The translations under genes and the position numbers were made by a program. A stretch of 64,000 nt of DNA from Edaphochlamys debaryana (taxonomy: Eukaryota > Chlorophyta > Chlorophyceae > Chlamydomonadales), in the NCBI GenBank assembly GCA_016858145.1, contig JAEHOE010000105.1, forward strand, positions 1 through 64,000, read 5' to 3'. Of the stretch, positions 1 to 13,000 are shown in pieces. Under the pieces are notes generated by a model, which ran no database searches, was not told where the DNA came from, and saw nothing but the letters and a program-made list of their open reading frames with translations. Position 1 is the stretch's first letter. Every line of letters starts with the position of its first letter.

Positions 1-3000
1 CCCAGCGGAGGCGAGAGGGCCAGGATGCACACGCCGCGCATCAGCCCGCCGGTGCCGCAGAAGCCCAGCCCCCGCCAACGCACAAGGCCGCCGGGAGCCC
101 TGGTGCGCCGCCACGCGCGAAGCGCCCACGGAGGCGCCCAGCGGAGGCGAGAGGGCCAGGATGCACACGCCGCGCATCAGCCCGCCGGTGCCGCAGAAGC
201 CCAGCCCCCGCCAACGCACAAGGCCGCCGGGAGCCCTGGTGCGCCGCCACGCGCGAAGCGCCCAGCGGAGGCGCCCAGCGGAGGCGAGAGGGCCAGGATG
301 CACACGCCGCGCATCAGCCCGCCGGTGCCAGCAGAAGAAGCCCAGCCCCCCGCCAACGCACAAAGGCCGCCGGGAGCCCTGTGCGCCGCCACGCGCGAAG
401 CGCCCCGGCACGGAGGCGCCCAGCGGAGGCGAGAGGGCCAGGATGCACACGCCGCGCATCAGCCCGCCGGTGCCGCAGAAGCCCAGCCCCCGCCAACGCA
501 CAAGGCCGCCGGGAGCCCTGGTGCGCCGCCACGCGCGAAGCGCCCAGCGGAGGCGCCCAGCGGAGGCGAGAGGGCCAGGATGCACACGCCGCGCATCAGC
601 CCGCCGGTGCCGCAGAAGCCCAGCCCCCGCCAACGCACAAGGCCGCCGGGAGCCCTGGTGCGCCGCCACGCGCGAAGCGCCCAGCGGAGGCGCCCAGCGG
701 AGGCGAGAGGGCCAGGATGCACACGCCGCGCATCAGCCCGCCGGTGCCGCAGAAGCCCAGCCCCCGCCAACGCACAAGGCCGCCGGGAGCCCTGGTGCGC
801 CGCCACGCGCGAAGCGCCCAGCGGAGGCGCCAGCGGAGGCGAGAGGGCCAGGATGGATGCACACGCCGCGCATCAGCCCGCCGGTGCCGCAGAAGCCCAG
901 CCCCCGCCAACGCACAAGGCCGCCGGGAGCCCTGGTGCGCCGCCACGCGCGAAGCGAGCTGACGGAGGCGCCCAGCGGAGGCGAGAGGGCCAGGATGCAC
1001 ACGCCGCGCATCAGCCCGCCGGTGCCGCAGAAGCCCAGCCCCCGCCAACGCACAAGGCCGCCGGGAGCCCTGGTGCGCCGCCACGCGCGAAGCGCCCAGC
1101 GGAGGCGCCAGCGGAGGCGAGAGGGCCAGGATGCACACGCCGCGCATCAGCCCGCCGGTGCCGCAGAAGCCCAGCCCCCGCCAACGCACAAGGCCGCCGG
1201 GAGCCCTGGTGCGCCGCCACGCGCGAAGAGCTGACGGAGGCGCCCAGCGGAGGCGAGAGGGCCAGGATGCACACGCCGCGCATCAGCCCGCCGGTGCCGC
1301 AGAAGCCCAGCCCCCGCCAACGCACAAGGCCGCCGGGAGCCCTGGTGCGCCGCCACGCGCGAAGCGCCCACGGAGGCGCCCAGCGGAGGCGAGAGGGCCA
1401 GGATGCACACGCCGCGCATCAGCCCGCCGGTGCCGCAGAAGCCCAGCCCCCGCCAACGCACAAGGCCGCCGGGAGCCCTGGTGCGCCGCCACGCGCGAAG
1501 CGCCCAGCGGAGGCGCCCAGCGGAGGCGAGAGGGCCAGGATTGCACACGCCGCGCATCAGCCCGCCGGTGCCGCAGAAGCCCAGCCCCCCGCCAAACGCA
1601 CAAGGCGCCGGGGAGCCCTGGTGCGCCGCCACGCGCGAGAGCCTGCGGAGGCGCCCAGCGTAGGCGAGAGGGCCAGGATGAACACGCCGCGCATCAGCCC
1701 GCCGTGCCGCAGAAGCCCAGCCCCCGCCAACGCACAAGGCCGCCGGGAGCCCTGTGGCGCCGCCACGCGCGAAGCGCCCAGCGGAGGCGCCCAGCGGAGG
1801 CGAGAGGGCCAGGATGCACACGCCGCAGCATCAGCCGCCGGTGCCGCAGAAGCCAGCCCCCGCCAACGCACAAGGCCGCCGGGAGCCCTGGTGCGCCGCC
1901 ACGCGCGAAGCGCCCAGCGGAGGCGCCCAGCGGAGGCGAGAGGGCCAGGATGCACACGCCGCGCATCAGCCCGCGGTGCCGCAGAAGCCCAGCCCCCGCA
2001 AACGCACAAGGCCCGCCGGGAGCCCTGGTGCGCCGCCACGCGCGAAGAGCTGACGGAGGCGCCCAGCCCCCGCCAACGCACAAGGCCGCCGGGAGCCCTT
2101 GGTGCGCCGCCACGCGCGAAGCGCCCAGCGGAGGCGCCCAGCGGAGGCGAGAGGGCCAGGATGCACACGCCGCGCACTAGCCAGCGCGGTGCCGCAGAAG
2201 CCCAGCCCCCGGCCAACGCACAAGGCCGCCAGGATCCCTGGTGCGCCGCCACGCGCGAAGAGCTGCCGGAGGCGCCCAGCGGAGGCGAGAGGGCCAGGAT
2301 GCACACGCCGCGCATCAGCCCGCCGGGCCGCAGAAGCCCCAGCCCCCGCAACGCACAAGGCCGCCGGGAGCCCTGGTGCGCCGCCACGCGCGAAGCGCCC
2401 AGCGGAGGCGCCCAGCGGAGGCGAGAGGGCCAGGATGCACACGCCGCGCATCAGCCCGCCGGTGCCGCAGAAGGACAAGCCCCCCGCCAAGCAACAAGGC
2501 CGCCGGGAGCCCTGGTGCGCCGCCACGCGCGAAGAGCTGACGGAGGCGCCCAGCGGAGGCGAGAGGGGCAGGATGCCACGCCGCGCATCAGCCCGCCGGT
2601 GCCGCAGAAGCCCAGCCCCCGCCAACGCACAAGGCCGCCGGGAGCCCTGGTGCGCCGCCACGCGCGAAGCGCCCAGCGGAGGCGCCCAGCGGAGGCGAGA
2701 GGGCCAGGATGCACACGCCGCGCATCAGCCCGCCGGTGCCGCAGAAGCCCAGCCCCGCCAACGCACAAGGCCGCCAGGAGCCCTGGTGCGCCGCCACGCG
2801 CGAAGAGCTGACGGAGGCGCCCAGCGGAGGCGAGAGGGCCAGGATGCACACGCCGCGCATCAGCCCGCCGTTGCCGCAGAAGCCCAGCCCCGCCAACGCA
2901 CAAGGCCCGCCGGGAGCCCTGGTGCGCCGCCACGCGCGAAGCGCCCAGCGGAGGCGCCCAGCGGGAGGCGAGAGGGCCAGGATGCCACACGCCGCGCATC

Positions 3001-4600
3001 AGCCCGCCGGTGCCGCAGAAGCCCAGCCCCCGCCAACGCACAAGGCCGCCAGGAGCCCTGGTGCGCGCCGCCACGCGCGAAGAGCTGACGGAGGCGCCCA
3101 GCGGAGGCGAGAGGGCCAGGATGCACACGCCGCGCATCAGCCGCCGGTGCCGCAGAAGCCCAGCCCCCGCCAACGCACAAGGGCCGCCAGGAGCCCTGGT
3201 GCGCCGCCACGCGCGAAGCGCCCAGCGGAGGCGCCCAGCGGAGGCGAGAGGGCCAGGATGCACACGCCGCGCATCAGCCCGCCGGTGCCGCAGAAGCCCA
3301 GCCCCCGCCAACGCACAAGCCGCCGGGAGCCCTGGTGCGCCGCCACGCGCGAAGCGCCCAGCGGAGGCGCCCAGCGGAGGCGAGAGGGCCAGGATGCACA
3401 CGCCGCGCATCAGCCCGCCGGTGCCGCAGAAGCCCAGCCCCGCCCAACGCACAAGGCCGCCGGGAGCCCTGGTGCGCCGCCACGCGCGAAGCGCCCAGGA
3501 GGCGCCCAGCGGAGGCGAGAGGGCCAGGATGCACACGCCGCGCATCAGCCCGCCGGTGCCGCAGAAGCCCAGCCCCCGCCAACGCACAAGGCCGCCGGGA
3601 GCCCTGGTGCGCCGCCACGCGCGAAGCGCCCAGCGGAGGCGCCCAGCGGAGGCGAGAGGGCCAGGATGCACACGCCGCGCAATCAGCCCGCCGGTGCCGC
3701 AGAAGCCCAGCCCCCGCCAACGCACAAGGCCGCCAGGGAGCCCTGGTGCGCCGCCACGCGCGAAGAGCTGACGGAGGCGCCCAGCGGAGGCGAGAGGGCC
3801 AGGATGCACACGCCGCGCATCAGCCCGCCGGTGCCGCAGAAGCCCAGCCCCGCCAACGCACAAGGCCGCCAGGAGCCCTGGTGCGCCGCCACGCGCGAAG
3901 AGCCTGACGGAGGCGCCCAGCGGAGGCGAGAGGGCCAGGATGCACACGCCGCGCATCAGCCCGCCGGTGCCGCAGAAGCCCAGCCCCCGCCAACGCACAA
4001 GGCCGCCGGGAGCCCTGGTGCGCCGCCACGCGCGAAGCGCCCAGCGGAGGCGCCCAGCGGAGGCGAGAGGGCCAGGATGCACACGCCGCGCATCAGCCCG
4101 CCGGTGCCGCAGAAAGCCAGCCCCCGCCAACGCACAAGGCCGCCGGGAGCCCTGGTGCGCCGCCACGCGCGAAGCGCCCAGCGGAGGCGCCCAGCGGAGG
4201 CGAGAGGGCCAGGATGCACACGCCGCGCATCAGCCCGCCCGGTGCCGCAGAAGCCCAGCCCCCGCCAACGCACAAGGCCGCCAGGAGCCCTGGTGCGCCG
4301 CCACGCGCGAAGAGCTGACGGAGGCGCCCAGCGGAGGCGAGAGGGCCAGGATGCACACGCCGCGCATCAGCCCGCCGGTGCCGCAGAAGCCCAGCCCCCG
4401 CCAACGCACAAGGCCGCCGGGAGCCCTGGTGCGCCGCCACGCGCGAAGCGCCCAGCGGAGGCGCCCAGCGGAGGCGAGAGGGCCAGGATGCACACGCCGC
4501 GCATCAGCCCGCCGGTGCCGCAGAAGCCCAGCCCCCGCCAACGCACAAGGCCGCCAGGAGCCCTGGTGCGCCGCCACGCGCGAAGAGCCTGACGGAGGCG
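1..4600. repeat. Degenerate left section of the satellite array
   Basis: Nearly every monomer here carries one or more single-base insertions or deletions, many in short homopolymers (C4/C5/C6 in the CCCCC block, extra A in CACAAAGG, extra G in GAGGGGC). Examples lie at about 330-420, 1540-1660, 1960-2100, 2330-2500, 2980-3070 and 4236. To the right of about 4.6 kb such changes almost vanish. Either these are diverged monomers near an array edge, or the consensus is poorly polished near a contig end; the homopolymer bias favours the second reading, without proof. Confidence 0.8.
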
Positions 4601-7321
4601 CCCAGCGGAGGCGAGAGGGCCAGGATGCACACGCCGCGCATCAGCCCGCCGGTGCCGCAGAAGCCCAGCCCCCGCCAACGCACAAGGCCGCCAGGAGCCC
4701 TGGTGCGCCGCCACGCGCGAAGAGCCCAGCGGAGGCGCCCAGCGGAGGCGAGAGGGCCAGGATGCACACGCCGCGCATCAGCCCGCCGGTGCCGCAGAAG
4801 CCCAGCCCCCGCCAACGCACAAGGCCGCCGGGAGCCCTGGTGCGCCGCCACGCGCGAAGCGCCCAGCGGAGGCGCCCAGCGGAGGCGAGAGGGCCAGGAT
4901 GCACACGCCGCGCATCAGCCCGCCGGTGCCGCAGAAGCCCAGCCCCCGCCAACGCACAAGGCCGCCGGGAGCCCTGGTGCGCCGCCACGCGCGAAGCGCC
5001 CAGCGGAGGCGCCCAGCGGAGGCGAGAGGGCCAGGATGCACACGCCGCGCATCAGCCCGCCGGTGCCGCAGAAGCCCAGCCCCCGCCAACGCACAAGGCC
5101 GCCAGGAGCCCTGGTGCGCCGCCACGCGCGAAGAGCTGACGGAGGCGCCCAGCGGAGGCGAGAGGGCCAGGATGCACACGCCGCGCATCAGCCCGCCGGT
5201 GCCGCAGAAGCCCAGCCCCCGCCAACGCACAAGGCCGCCAGGAGCCCTGGTGCGCCGCCACGCGCGAAGCGCCCAGCGGAGGCGCCCAGCGGAGGCGAGA
5301 GGGCCAGGATGCACACGCCGCGCATCAGCCCGCCGGTGCCGCAGAAGCCCAGCCCCCGCCAACGCACAAGGCCGCCGGGAGCCCTGGTGCGCCGCCACGC
5401 GCGAAGCGCCCAGCGGAGGCGCCCAGCGGAGGCGAGAGGGCCAGGATGCACACGCCGCGCATCAGCCCGCCGGTGCCGCAGAAGCCCAGCCCCCGCCAAC
5501 GCACAAGGCCGCCGGGAGCCCTGGTGCGCCGCCACGCGCGAAGAGCTGACGGAGGCGCCCAGCGGAGGCGAGAGGGCCAGGATGCACACGCCGCGCATCA
5601 GCCCGCCGGTGCCGCAGAAGCCCAGCCCCCGCCAACGCACAAGGCCGCCGGGAGCCCTGGTGCGCCGCCACGCGTGAAGCGCCCAGCGGAGGCGCCCAGC
5701 GGAGGCGAGAGGGCCAGGATGCACACGCCGCGCATCAGCCCGCCGGTGCCGCAGAAGCCCAGCCCCCGCCAACGCACAAGGCCGCCGGGAGCCCTGGTGC
5801 GCCGCCACGCGCGAAGCGCCCAGCGGAGGCGCCCAGCGGAGGCGAGAGGGCCAGGATGCACACGCCGCGCATCAGCCCGCCGGTGCCGCAGAAGCCCAGC
5901 CCCCGCCAACGCACAAGGCCGCCGGGAGCCCTGGTGCGCCGCCACGCGCGAAGCGCCCAGCGGAGGCGCCCAGCGGAGGCGAGAGGGCCAGGATGCACAC
6001 GCCGCGCATCAGCCCGCCGGTGCCGCAGAAGCCCAGCCCCCGCCAACGCACAAGGCCGCCGGGAGCCCTGGTGCGCCGCCACGCGCGAAGCGCCCAGCGG
6101 AGGCGCCCAGCGGAGGCGAGAGGGCCAGGATGCACACGCCGCGCATCAGCCCGCCGGTGCCGCAGAAGCCCAGCCCCCGCCAACGCACAAGGCCGCCGGG
6201 AGCCCTGGTGCGCCGCCACGCGCGAAGAGCTGACGGAGGCGCCCAGCGGAGGCGAGAGGGGCAGGATGCACACGCCGCGCATCAGCCCGCCGGTGCCGCA
6301 GAAGCCCAGCCCCCGCCAACGCACAAGGCCGCCGGGAGCCCTGGTGCGCCGCCACGCGCGAAGCGCCCAGCGGAGGCGCCCAGCGGAGGCGAGAGGGCCA
6401 GGATGCACACGCCGCGCATCAGCCCGCCGGTGCCGCAGAAGCCCAGCCCCCGCCAACGCACAAGGCCGCCAGGAGCCCTGGTGCGCCGCCACGCGCGAAG
6501 AGCTGACGGAGGCGCCCAGCGGAGGCGAGAGGGCCAGGATGCACACGCCGCGCATCAGCCCGCCGGTGCCGCAGAAGCCCAGCCCCCGCCAACGCACAAG
6601 GCCGCCGGGAGCCCTGGTGCGCCGCCACGCGCGAAGCGCCCAGCGGAGGCGCCCAGCGGAGGCGAGAGGGCCAGGATGCACACGCCGCGCATCAGCCCGC
6701 CGGTGCCGCAGAAGCCCAGCCCCCGCCAACGCACAAGGCCGCCGGGAGCCCTGGTGCGCCGCCACGCGCGAAGCGCCCAGCGGAGGCGCCCAGCGGAGGC
6801 GAGAGGGCCAGGATGCACACGCCGCGCATCAGCCCGCCGGTGCCGCAGAAGCCCAGCCCCCGCCAACGCACAAGGCCGCCGGGAGCCCTGGTGCGCCGCC
6901 ACGCGCGAAGAGCTGACGGAGGCGCCCAGCGGAGGCGAGAGGGCCAGGATGCACACGCCGCGCATCAGCCCGCCGGTGCCGCAGAAGCCCAGCCCCCGCC
7001 AACGCACAAGGCCGCCGGGAGCCCTGGTGCGCCGCCACGCGCGAAGCGCCCAGCGGAGGCGCCCAGCGGAGGCGAGAGGGCCAGGATGCACACGCCGCGC
7101 ATCAGCCCGCCGGTGCCGCAGAAGCCCAGCCCCCGCCAACGCACAAGGCCGCCGGGAGCCCTGGTGCGCCGCCACGCGCGAAGCGCCCAGCGGAGGCGCC
7201 CAGCGGAGGCGAGAGGGCCAGGATGCACACGCCGCGCATCAGCCCGCCGGTGCCGCAGAAGCCCAGCCCCCGCAAACGCACAAGGCCGCCGGGAGCCCTG
7301 GTGCGCCGCCACGCGCGAAGA

Positions 7322-7394
7322 GCTGACGGAGGCGCCCAGCCCCCGCCAACGCACAAGGCCGCCGGGAGCCCTGGTGCGCCGCCACGCGCGAAGC
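7322..7394. repeat. Truncated 73-bp satellite monomer (63-bp internal deletion)
   Basis: Here the sequence jumps from the GCGCCCAGC of the doubled motif straight into CCCCGCCAACGC, removing 63 bp. The direct repeat GCCCAGC occurs at both ends of the lost segment, so the deletion is explained by recombination or slippage between short repeats. The same structure occurs once more at about 2047-2120. A different shortening, loss of one copy of the doubled GCGCCCAGCGGAGG motif, is seen at about 9171-9185. Confidence 0.85.
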
Positions 7395-9399
7395 GCCCAG
7401 CGGAGGCGCCCAGCGGAGGCGAGAGGGCCAGGATGCACACGCCGCGCATCAGCCCGCCGGTGCCGCAGAAGCCCAGCCCCCGCCAACGCACAAGGCCGCC
7501 AGGAGCCCTGGTGCGCCGCCACGCGCGAAGAGCTGACGGAGGCGCCCAGCGGAGGCGAGAGGGCCAGGATGCACACGCCGCGCATCAGCCCGCCGGTGCC
7601 GCAGAAGCCCAGCCCCCGCCAACGCACAAGGCCGCCGGGAGCCCTGGTGCGCCGCCACGCGCGAAGCGCCCAGCGGAGGCGCCCAGCGGAGGCGAGAGGG
7701 CCAGGATGCACACGCCGCGCATCAGCCCGCCGGTGCCGCAGAAGCCCAGCCCCCGCCAACGCACAAGGCCGCCGGGAGCCCTGGTGCGCCGCCACGCGCG
7801 AAGCGCCCAGCGGAGGCGCCCAGCGGAGGCGAGAGGGCCAGGATGCACACGCCGCGCATCAGCCCGCCGGTGCCGCAGAAGCCCAGCCCCCGCCAACGCA
7901 CAAGGCCGCCGGGAGCCCTGGTGCGCCGCCACGCGCGAAGCGCCCAGCGGAGGCGCCCAGCGGAGGCGAGAGGGCCAGGATGCACACGCCGCGCATCAGC
8001 CCGCCGGTGCCGCAGAAGCCCAGCCCCCGCCAACGCACAAGGCCGCCAGGAGCCCTGGTGCGCCGCCACGCGCGAAGAGCTGACGGAGGCGCCCAGCGGA
8101 GGCGAGAGGGCCAGGATGCACACGCCGCGCATCAGCCCGCCGGTGCCGCAGAAGCCCAGCCCCCGCCAACGCACAAGGCCGCCGGGAGCCCTGGTGCGCC
8201 GCCACGCGCGAAGCGCCCAGCGGAGGCGCCCAGCGGAGGCGAGAGGGCCAGGATGCACACGCCGCGCATCAGCCCGCCGGTGCCGCAGAAGCCCAGCCCC
8301 CGCCAACGCACAAGGCCGCCGGGAGCCCTGGTGCGCCGCCACGCGCGAAGCGCCCAGCGGAGGCGCCCAGCGGAGGCGAGAGGGCCAGGATGCACACGCC
8401 GCGCATCAGCCCGCCGGTGCCGCAGAAGCCCAGCCCCCGCCAACGCACAAGGCCGCCGGGAGCCCTGGTGCGCCGCCACGCGCGAAGCGCCCAGCGGAGG
8501 CGCCCAGCGGAGGCGAGAGGGCCAGGATGCACACGCCGCGCATCAGCCCGCCGGTGCCGCAGAAGCCCAGCCCCCGCCAACGCACAAGGCCGCCGGGAGC
8601 CCTGGTGCGCCGCCACGCGCGAAGCGCCCAGCGGAGGCGCCCAGCGGAGGCGAGAGGGCCAGGATGCACACGCCGCGCATCAGCCCGCCGGTGCCGCAGA
8701 AGCCCAGCCCCCGCCAACGCACAAGGCCGCCGGGAGCCCTGGTGCGCCGCCACGCGCGAAGCGCCCAGCGGAGGCGCCCAGCGGAGGCGAGAGGGCCAGG
8801 ATGCACACGCCGCGCATCAGCCCGCCGGTGCCGCAGAAGCCCAGCCCCCGCCAACGCACAAGGCCGCCGGGAGCCCTGGTGCGCCGCCACGCGCGAAGCG
8901 CCCAGCGGAGGCGCCCAGCGGAGGCGAGAGGGCCAGGATGCACACGCCGCGCATCAGCCCGCCGGTGCCGCAGAAGCCCAGCCCCCGCCAACGCACAAGG
9001 CCGCCAGGAGCCCTGGTGCGCCGCCACGCGCGAAGAGCTGACGGAGGCGCCCAGCGGAGGCGAGAGGGCCAGGATGCACACGCCGCGCATCAGCCCGCCG
9101 GTGCCGCAGAAGCCCAGCCCCCGCCAACGCACAAGGCCGCCAGGAGCCCTGGTGCGCCGCCACGCGCGAAGCGCCCAGCGGAGGCGAGAGGGCCAGGATG
9201 CACACGCCGCGCATCAGCCCGCCGGTGCCGCAGAAGCCCAGCCCCCGCCAACGCACAAGGCCGCCGGGAGCCCTGGTGCGCCGCCACGCGCGAAGCGCCC
9301 AGCGGAGGCGCCCAGCGGAGGCGAGAGGGCCAGGATGCACACGCCGCGCATCAGCCCGCCGGTGCCGCAGAAGCCCAGCCCCCGCCAACGCACAAGGCC

Positions 9400-12300
9400 G
9401 CCGGGAGCCCTGGTGCGCCGCCACGCGCGAAGCGCCCAGCGGAGGCGCCCAGCGGAGGCGAGAGGGCCAGGATGCACACGCCGCGCATCAGCCCGCCGGT
9501 GCCGCAGAAGCCCAGCCCCCGCCAACGCACAAGGCCGCCGGGAGCCCTGGTGCGCCGCCACGCGCGAAGAGCTGACGGAGGCGCCCAGCGGAGGCGAGAG
9601 GGCCAGGATGCACACGCCGCGCATCAGCCCGCCGGTGCCGCAGAAGCCCAGCCCCCGCCAACGCACAAGGCCGCCGGGAGCCCTGGTGCGCCGCCACGCG
9701 CGAAGCGCCCAGCGGAGGCGCCCAGCGGAGGCGAGAGGGCCAGGATGCACACGCCGCGCATCAGCCCGCCGGTGCCGCAGAAGCCCAGCCCCCGCCAACG
9801 CACAAGGCCGCCAGGAGCCCTGGTGCGCCGCCACGCGCGAAGCGCCCAGCGGAGGCGCCCAGCGGAGGCGAGAGGGCCAGGATGCACACGCCGCGCATCA
9901 GCCCGCCGGTGCCGCAGAAGCCCAGCCCCCGCCAACGCACAAGGCCGCCGGGAGCCCTGGTGCGCCGCCACGCGCGAAGCGCCCAGCGGAGGCGCCCAGC
10001 GGAGGCGAGAGGGCCAGGATGCACACGCCGCGCATCAGCCCGCCGGTGCCGCAGAAGCCCAGCCCCCGCCAACGCACAAGGCCGCCAGGAGCCCTGGTGC
10101 GCCGCCACGCGCGAAGCGCCCAGCGGAGGCGCCCAGCGGAGGCGAGAGGGCCAGGATGCACACGCCGCGCATCAGCCCGCCGGTGCCGCAGAAGCCCAGC
10201 CCCCGCCAACGCACAAGGCCGCCAGGAGCCCTGGTGCGCCGCCACGCGCGAAGCGCCCAGCGGAGGCGCCCAGCGGAGGCGAGAGGGCCAGGATGCACAC
10301 GCCGCGCATCAGCCCGCCGGTGCCGCAGAAGCCCAGCCCCCGCCAACGCACAAGGCCGCCGGGAGCCCTGGTGCGCCGCCACGCGCGAAGCGCCCAGCGG
10401 AGGCGCCCAGCGGAGGCGAGAGGGCCAGGATGCACACGCCGCGCATCAGCCCGCCGGTGCCGCAGAAGCCCAGCCCCCGCCAACGCACAAGGCCGCCGGG
10501 AGCCCTGGTGCGCCGCCACGCGCGAAGCGCCCAGCGGAGGCGCCCAGCGGAGGCGAGAGGGCCAGGATGCACACGCCGCGCATCAGCCCGCCGGTGCCGC
10601 AGAAGCCCAGCCCCCGCCAACGCACAAGGCCGCCGGGAGCCCTGGTGCGCCGCCACGCGCGAAGCGCCCAGCGGAGGCGCCCAGCGGAGGCGAGAGGGCC
10701 AGGATGCACACGCCGCGCATCAGCCCGCCGGTGCCGCAGAAGCCCAGCCCCCGCCAACGCACAAGGCCGCCGGGAGCCCTGGTGCGCCGCCACGCGCGAA
10801 GCGCCCAGCGGAGGCGCCCAGCGGAGGCGAGAGGGCCAGGATGCACACGCCGCGCATCAGCCCGCCGGTGCCGCAGAAGCCCAGCCCCCGCCAACGCACA
10901 AGGCCGCCAGGAGCCCTGGTGCGCCGCCACGCGCGAAGCGCCCAGCGGAGGCGCCCAGCGGAGGCGAGAGGGCCAGGATGCACACGCCGCGCATCAGCCC
11001 GCCGGTGCCGCAGAAGCCCAGCCCCCGCCAACGCACAAGGCCGCCGGGAGCCCTGGTGCGCCGCCACGCGCGAAGCGCCCAGCGGAGGCGCCCAGCGGAG
11101 GCGAGAGGGCCAGGATGCACACGCCGCGCATCAGCCCGCCGGTGCCGCAGAAGCCCAGCCCCCGCCAACGCACAAGGCCGCCAGGAGCCCTGGTGCGCCG
11201 CCACGCGCGAAGAGCTGACGGAGGCGCCCAGCGGAGGCGAGAGGGCCAGGATGCACACGCCGCGCATCAGCCCGCCGGTGCCGCAGAAGCCCAGCCCCCG
11301 CCAACGCACAAGGCCGCCAGGAGCCCTGGTGCGCCGCCACGCGCGAAGCGCCCAGCGGAGGCGCCCAGCGGAGGCGAGAGGGCCAGGATGCACACGCCGC
11401 GCATCAGCCCGCCGGTGCCGCAGAAGCCCAGCCCCCGCCAACGCACAAGGCCGCCGGGAGCCCTGGTGCGCCGCCACGCGCGAAGCGCCCAGCGGAGGCG
11501 CCCAGCGGAGGCGAGAGGGCCAGGATGCACACGCCGCGCATCAGCCCGCCGGTGCCGCAGAAGCCCAGCCCCCGCCAACGCACAAGGCCGCCGGGAGCCC
11601 TGGTGCGCCGCCACGCGCGAAGCGCCCAGCGGAGGCGCCCAGCGGAGGCGAGAGGGCCAGGATGCACACGCCGCGCATCAGCCCGCCGGTGCCGCAGAAG
11701 CCCAGCCCCCGCCAACGCACAAGGCCGCCGGGAGCCCTGGTGCGCCGCCACGCGCGAAGAGCTGACGGAGGCGCCCAGCGGAGGCGAGAGGGCCAGGATG
11801 CACACGCCGCGCATCAGCCCGCCGGTGCCGCAGAAGCCCAGCCCCCGCCAACGCACAAGGCCGCCGGGAGCCCTGGTGCGCCGCCACGCGCGAAGCGCCC
11901 AGCGGAGGCGCCCAGCGGAGGCGAGAGGGCCAGGATGCACACGCCGCGCATCAGCCCGCCGGTGCCGCAGAAGCCCAGCCCCCGCCAACGCACAAGGCCG
12001 CCAGGAGCCCTGGTGCGCCGCCACGCGCGAAGCGCCCAGCGGAGGCGCCCAGCGGAGGCGAGAGGGCCAGGATGCACACGCCGCGCATCAGCCCGCCGGT
12101 GCCGCAGAAGCCCAGCCCCCGCCAACGCACAAGGCCGCCGGGAGCCCTGGTGCGCCGCCACGCGCGAAGCGCCCAGCGGAGGCGCCCAGCGGAGGCGAGA
12201 GGGCCAGGATGCACACGCCGCGCATCAGCCCGCCGGTGCCGCAGAAGCCCAGCCCCCGCCAACGCACAAGGCCGCCAGGAGCCCTGGTGCGCCGCCACGC

Positions 12301-13000
12301 GCGAAGCGCCCAGCGGAGGCGCCCAGCGGAGGCGAGAGGGCCAGGATGCACACGCCGCGCATCAGCCCGCCGGTGCCGCAGAAGCCCAGCCCCCGCCAAC
12401 GCACAAGGCCGCCAGGAGCCCTGGTGCGCCGCCACGCGCGAAGCGCCCAGCGGAGGCGCCCAGCGGAGGCGAGAGGGCCAGGATGCACACGCCGCGCATC
12501 AGCCCGCCGGTGCCGCAGAAGCCCAGCCCCCGCCAACGCACAAGGCCGCCGGGAGCCCTGGTGCGCCGCCACGCGCGAAGCGCCCAGCGGAGGCGCCCAG
12601 CGGAGGCGAGAGGGCCAGGATGCACACGCCGCGCATCAGCCCGCCGGTGCCGCAGAAGCCCAGCCCCCGCCAACGCACAAGGCCGCCGGGAGCCCTGGTG
12701 CGCCGCCACGCGCGAAGCGCCCAGCGGAGGCGCCCAGCGGAGGCGAGAGGGCCAGGATGCACACGCCGCGCATCAGCCCGCCGGTGCCGCAGAAGCCCAG
12801 CCCCCGCCAACGCACAAGGCCGCCGGGAGCCCTGGTGCGCCGCCACGCGCGAAGCGCCCAGCGGAGGCGCCCAGCGGAGGCGAGAGGGCCAGGATGCACA
12901 CGCCGCGCATCAGCCCGCCGGTGCCGCAGAAGCCCAGCCCCCGCCAACGCACAAGGCCGCCGGGAGCCCTGGTGCGCCGCCACGCGCGAAGCGCCCAGCG
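9400..13000. repeat. Higher-order repeat, 2190-bp period (16 monomers)
   Basis: The order of monomer variants is the same in two blocks shifted by exactly 2190 bp. The stop-containing 136-bp monomer at about 9573 recurs at about 11763. The A-type substitution at about 9810, 10090 and 10225 recurs at about 12000, 12280 and 12415. 2190 equals 16 x 137 minus 2. The match fails to the right (the variant at 11218 has no partner at 13408), so this is a local block duplication and not an array-wide period. Confidence 0.75.
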
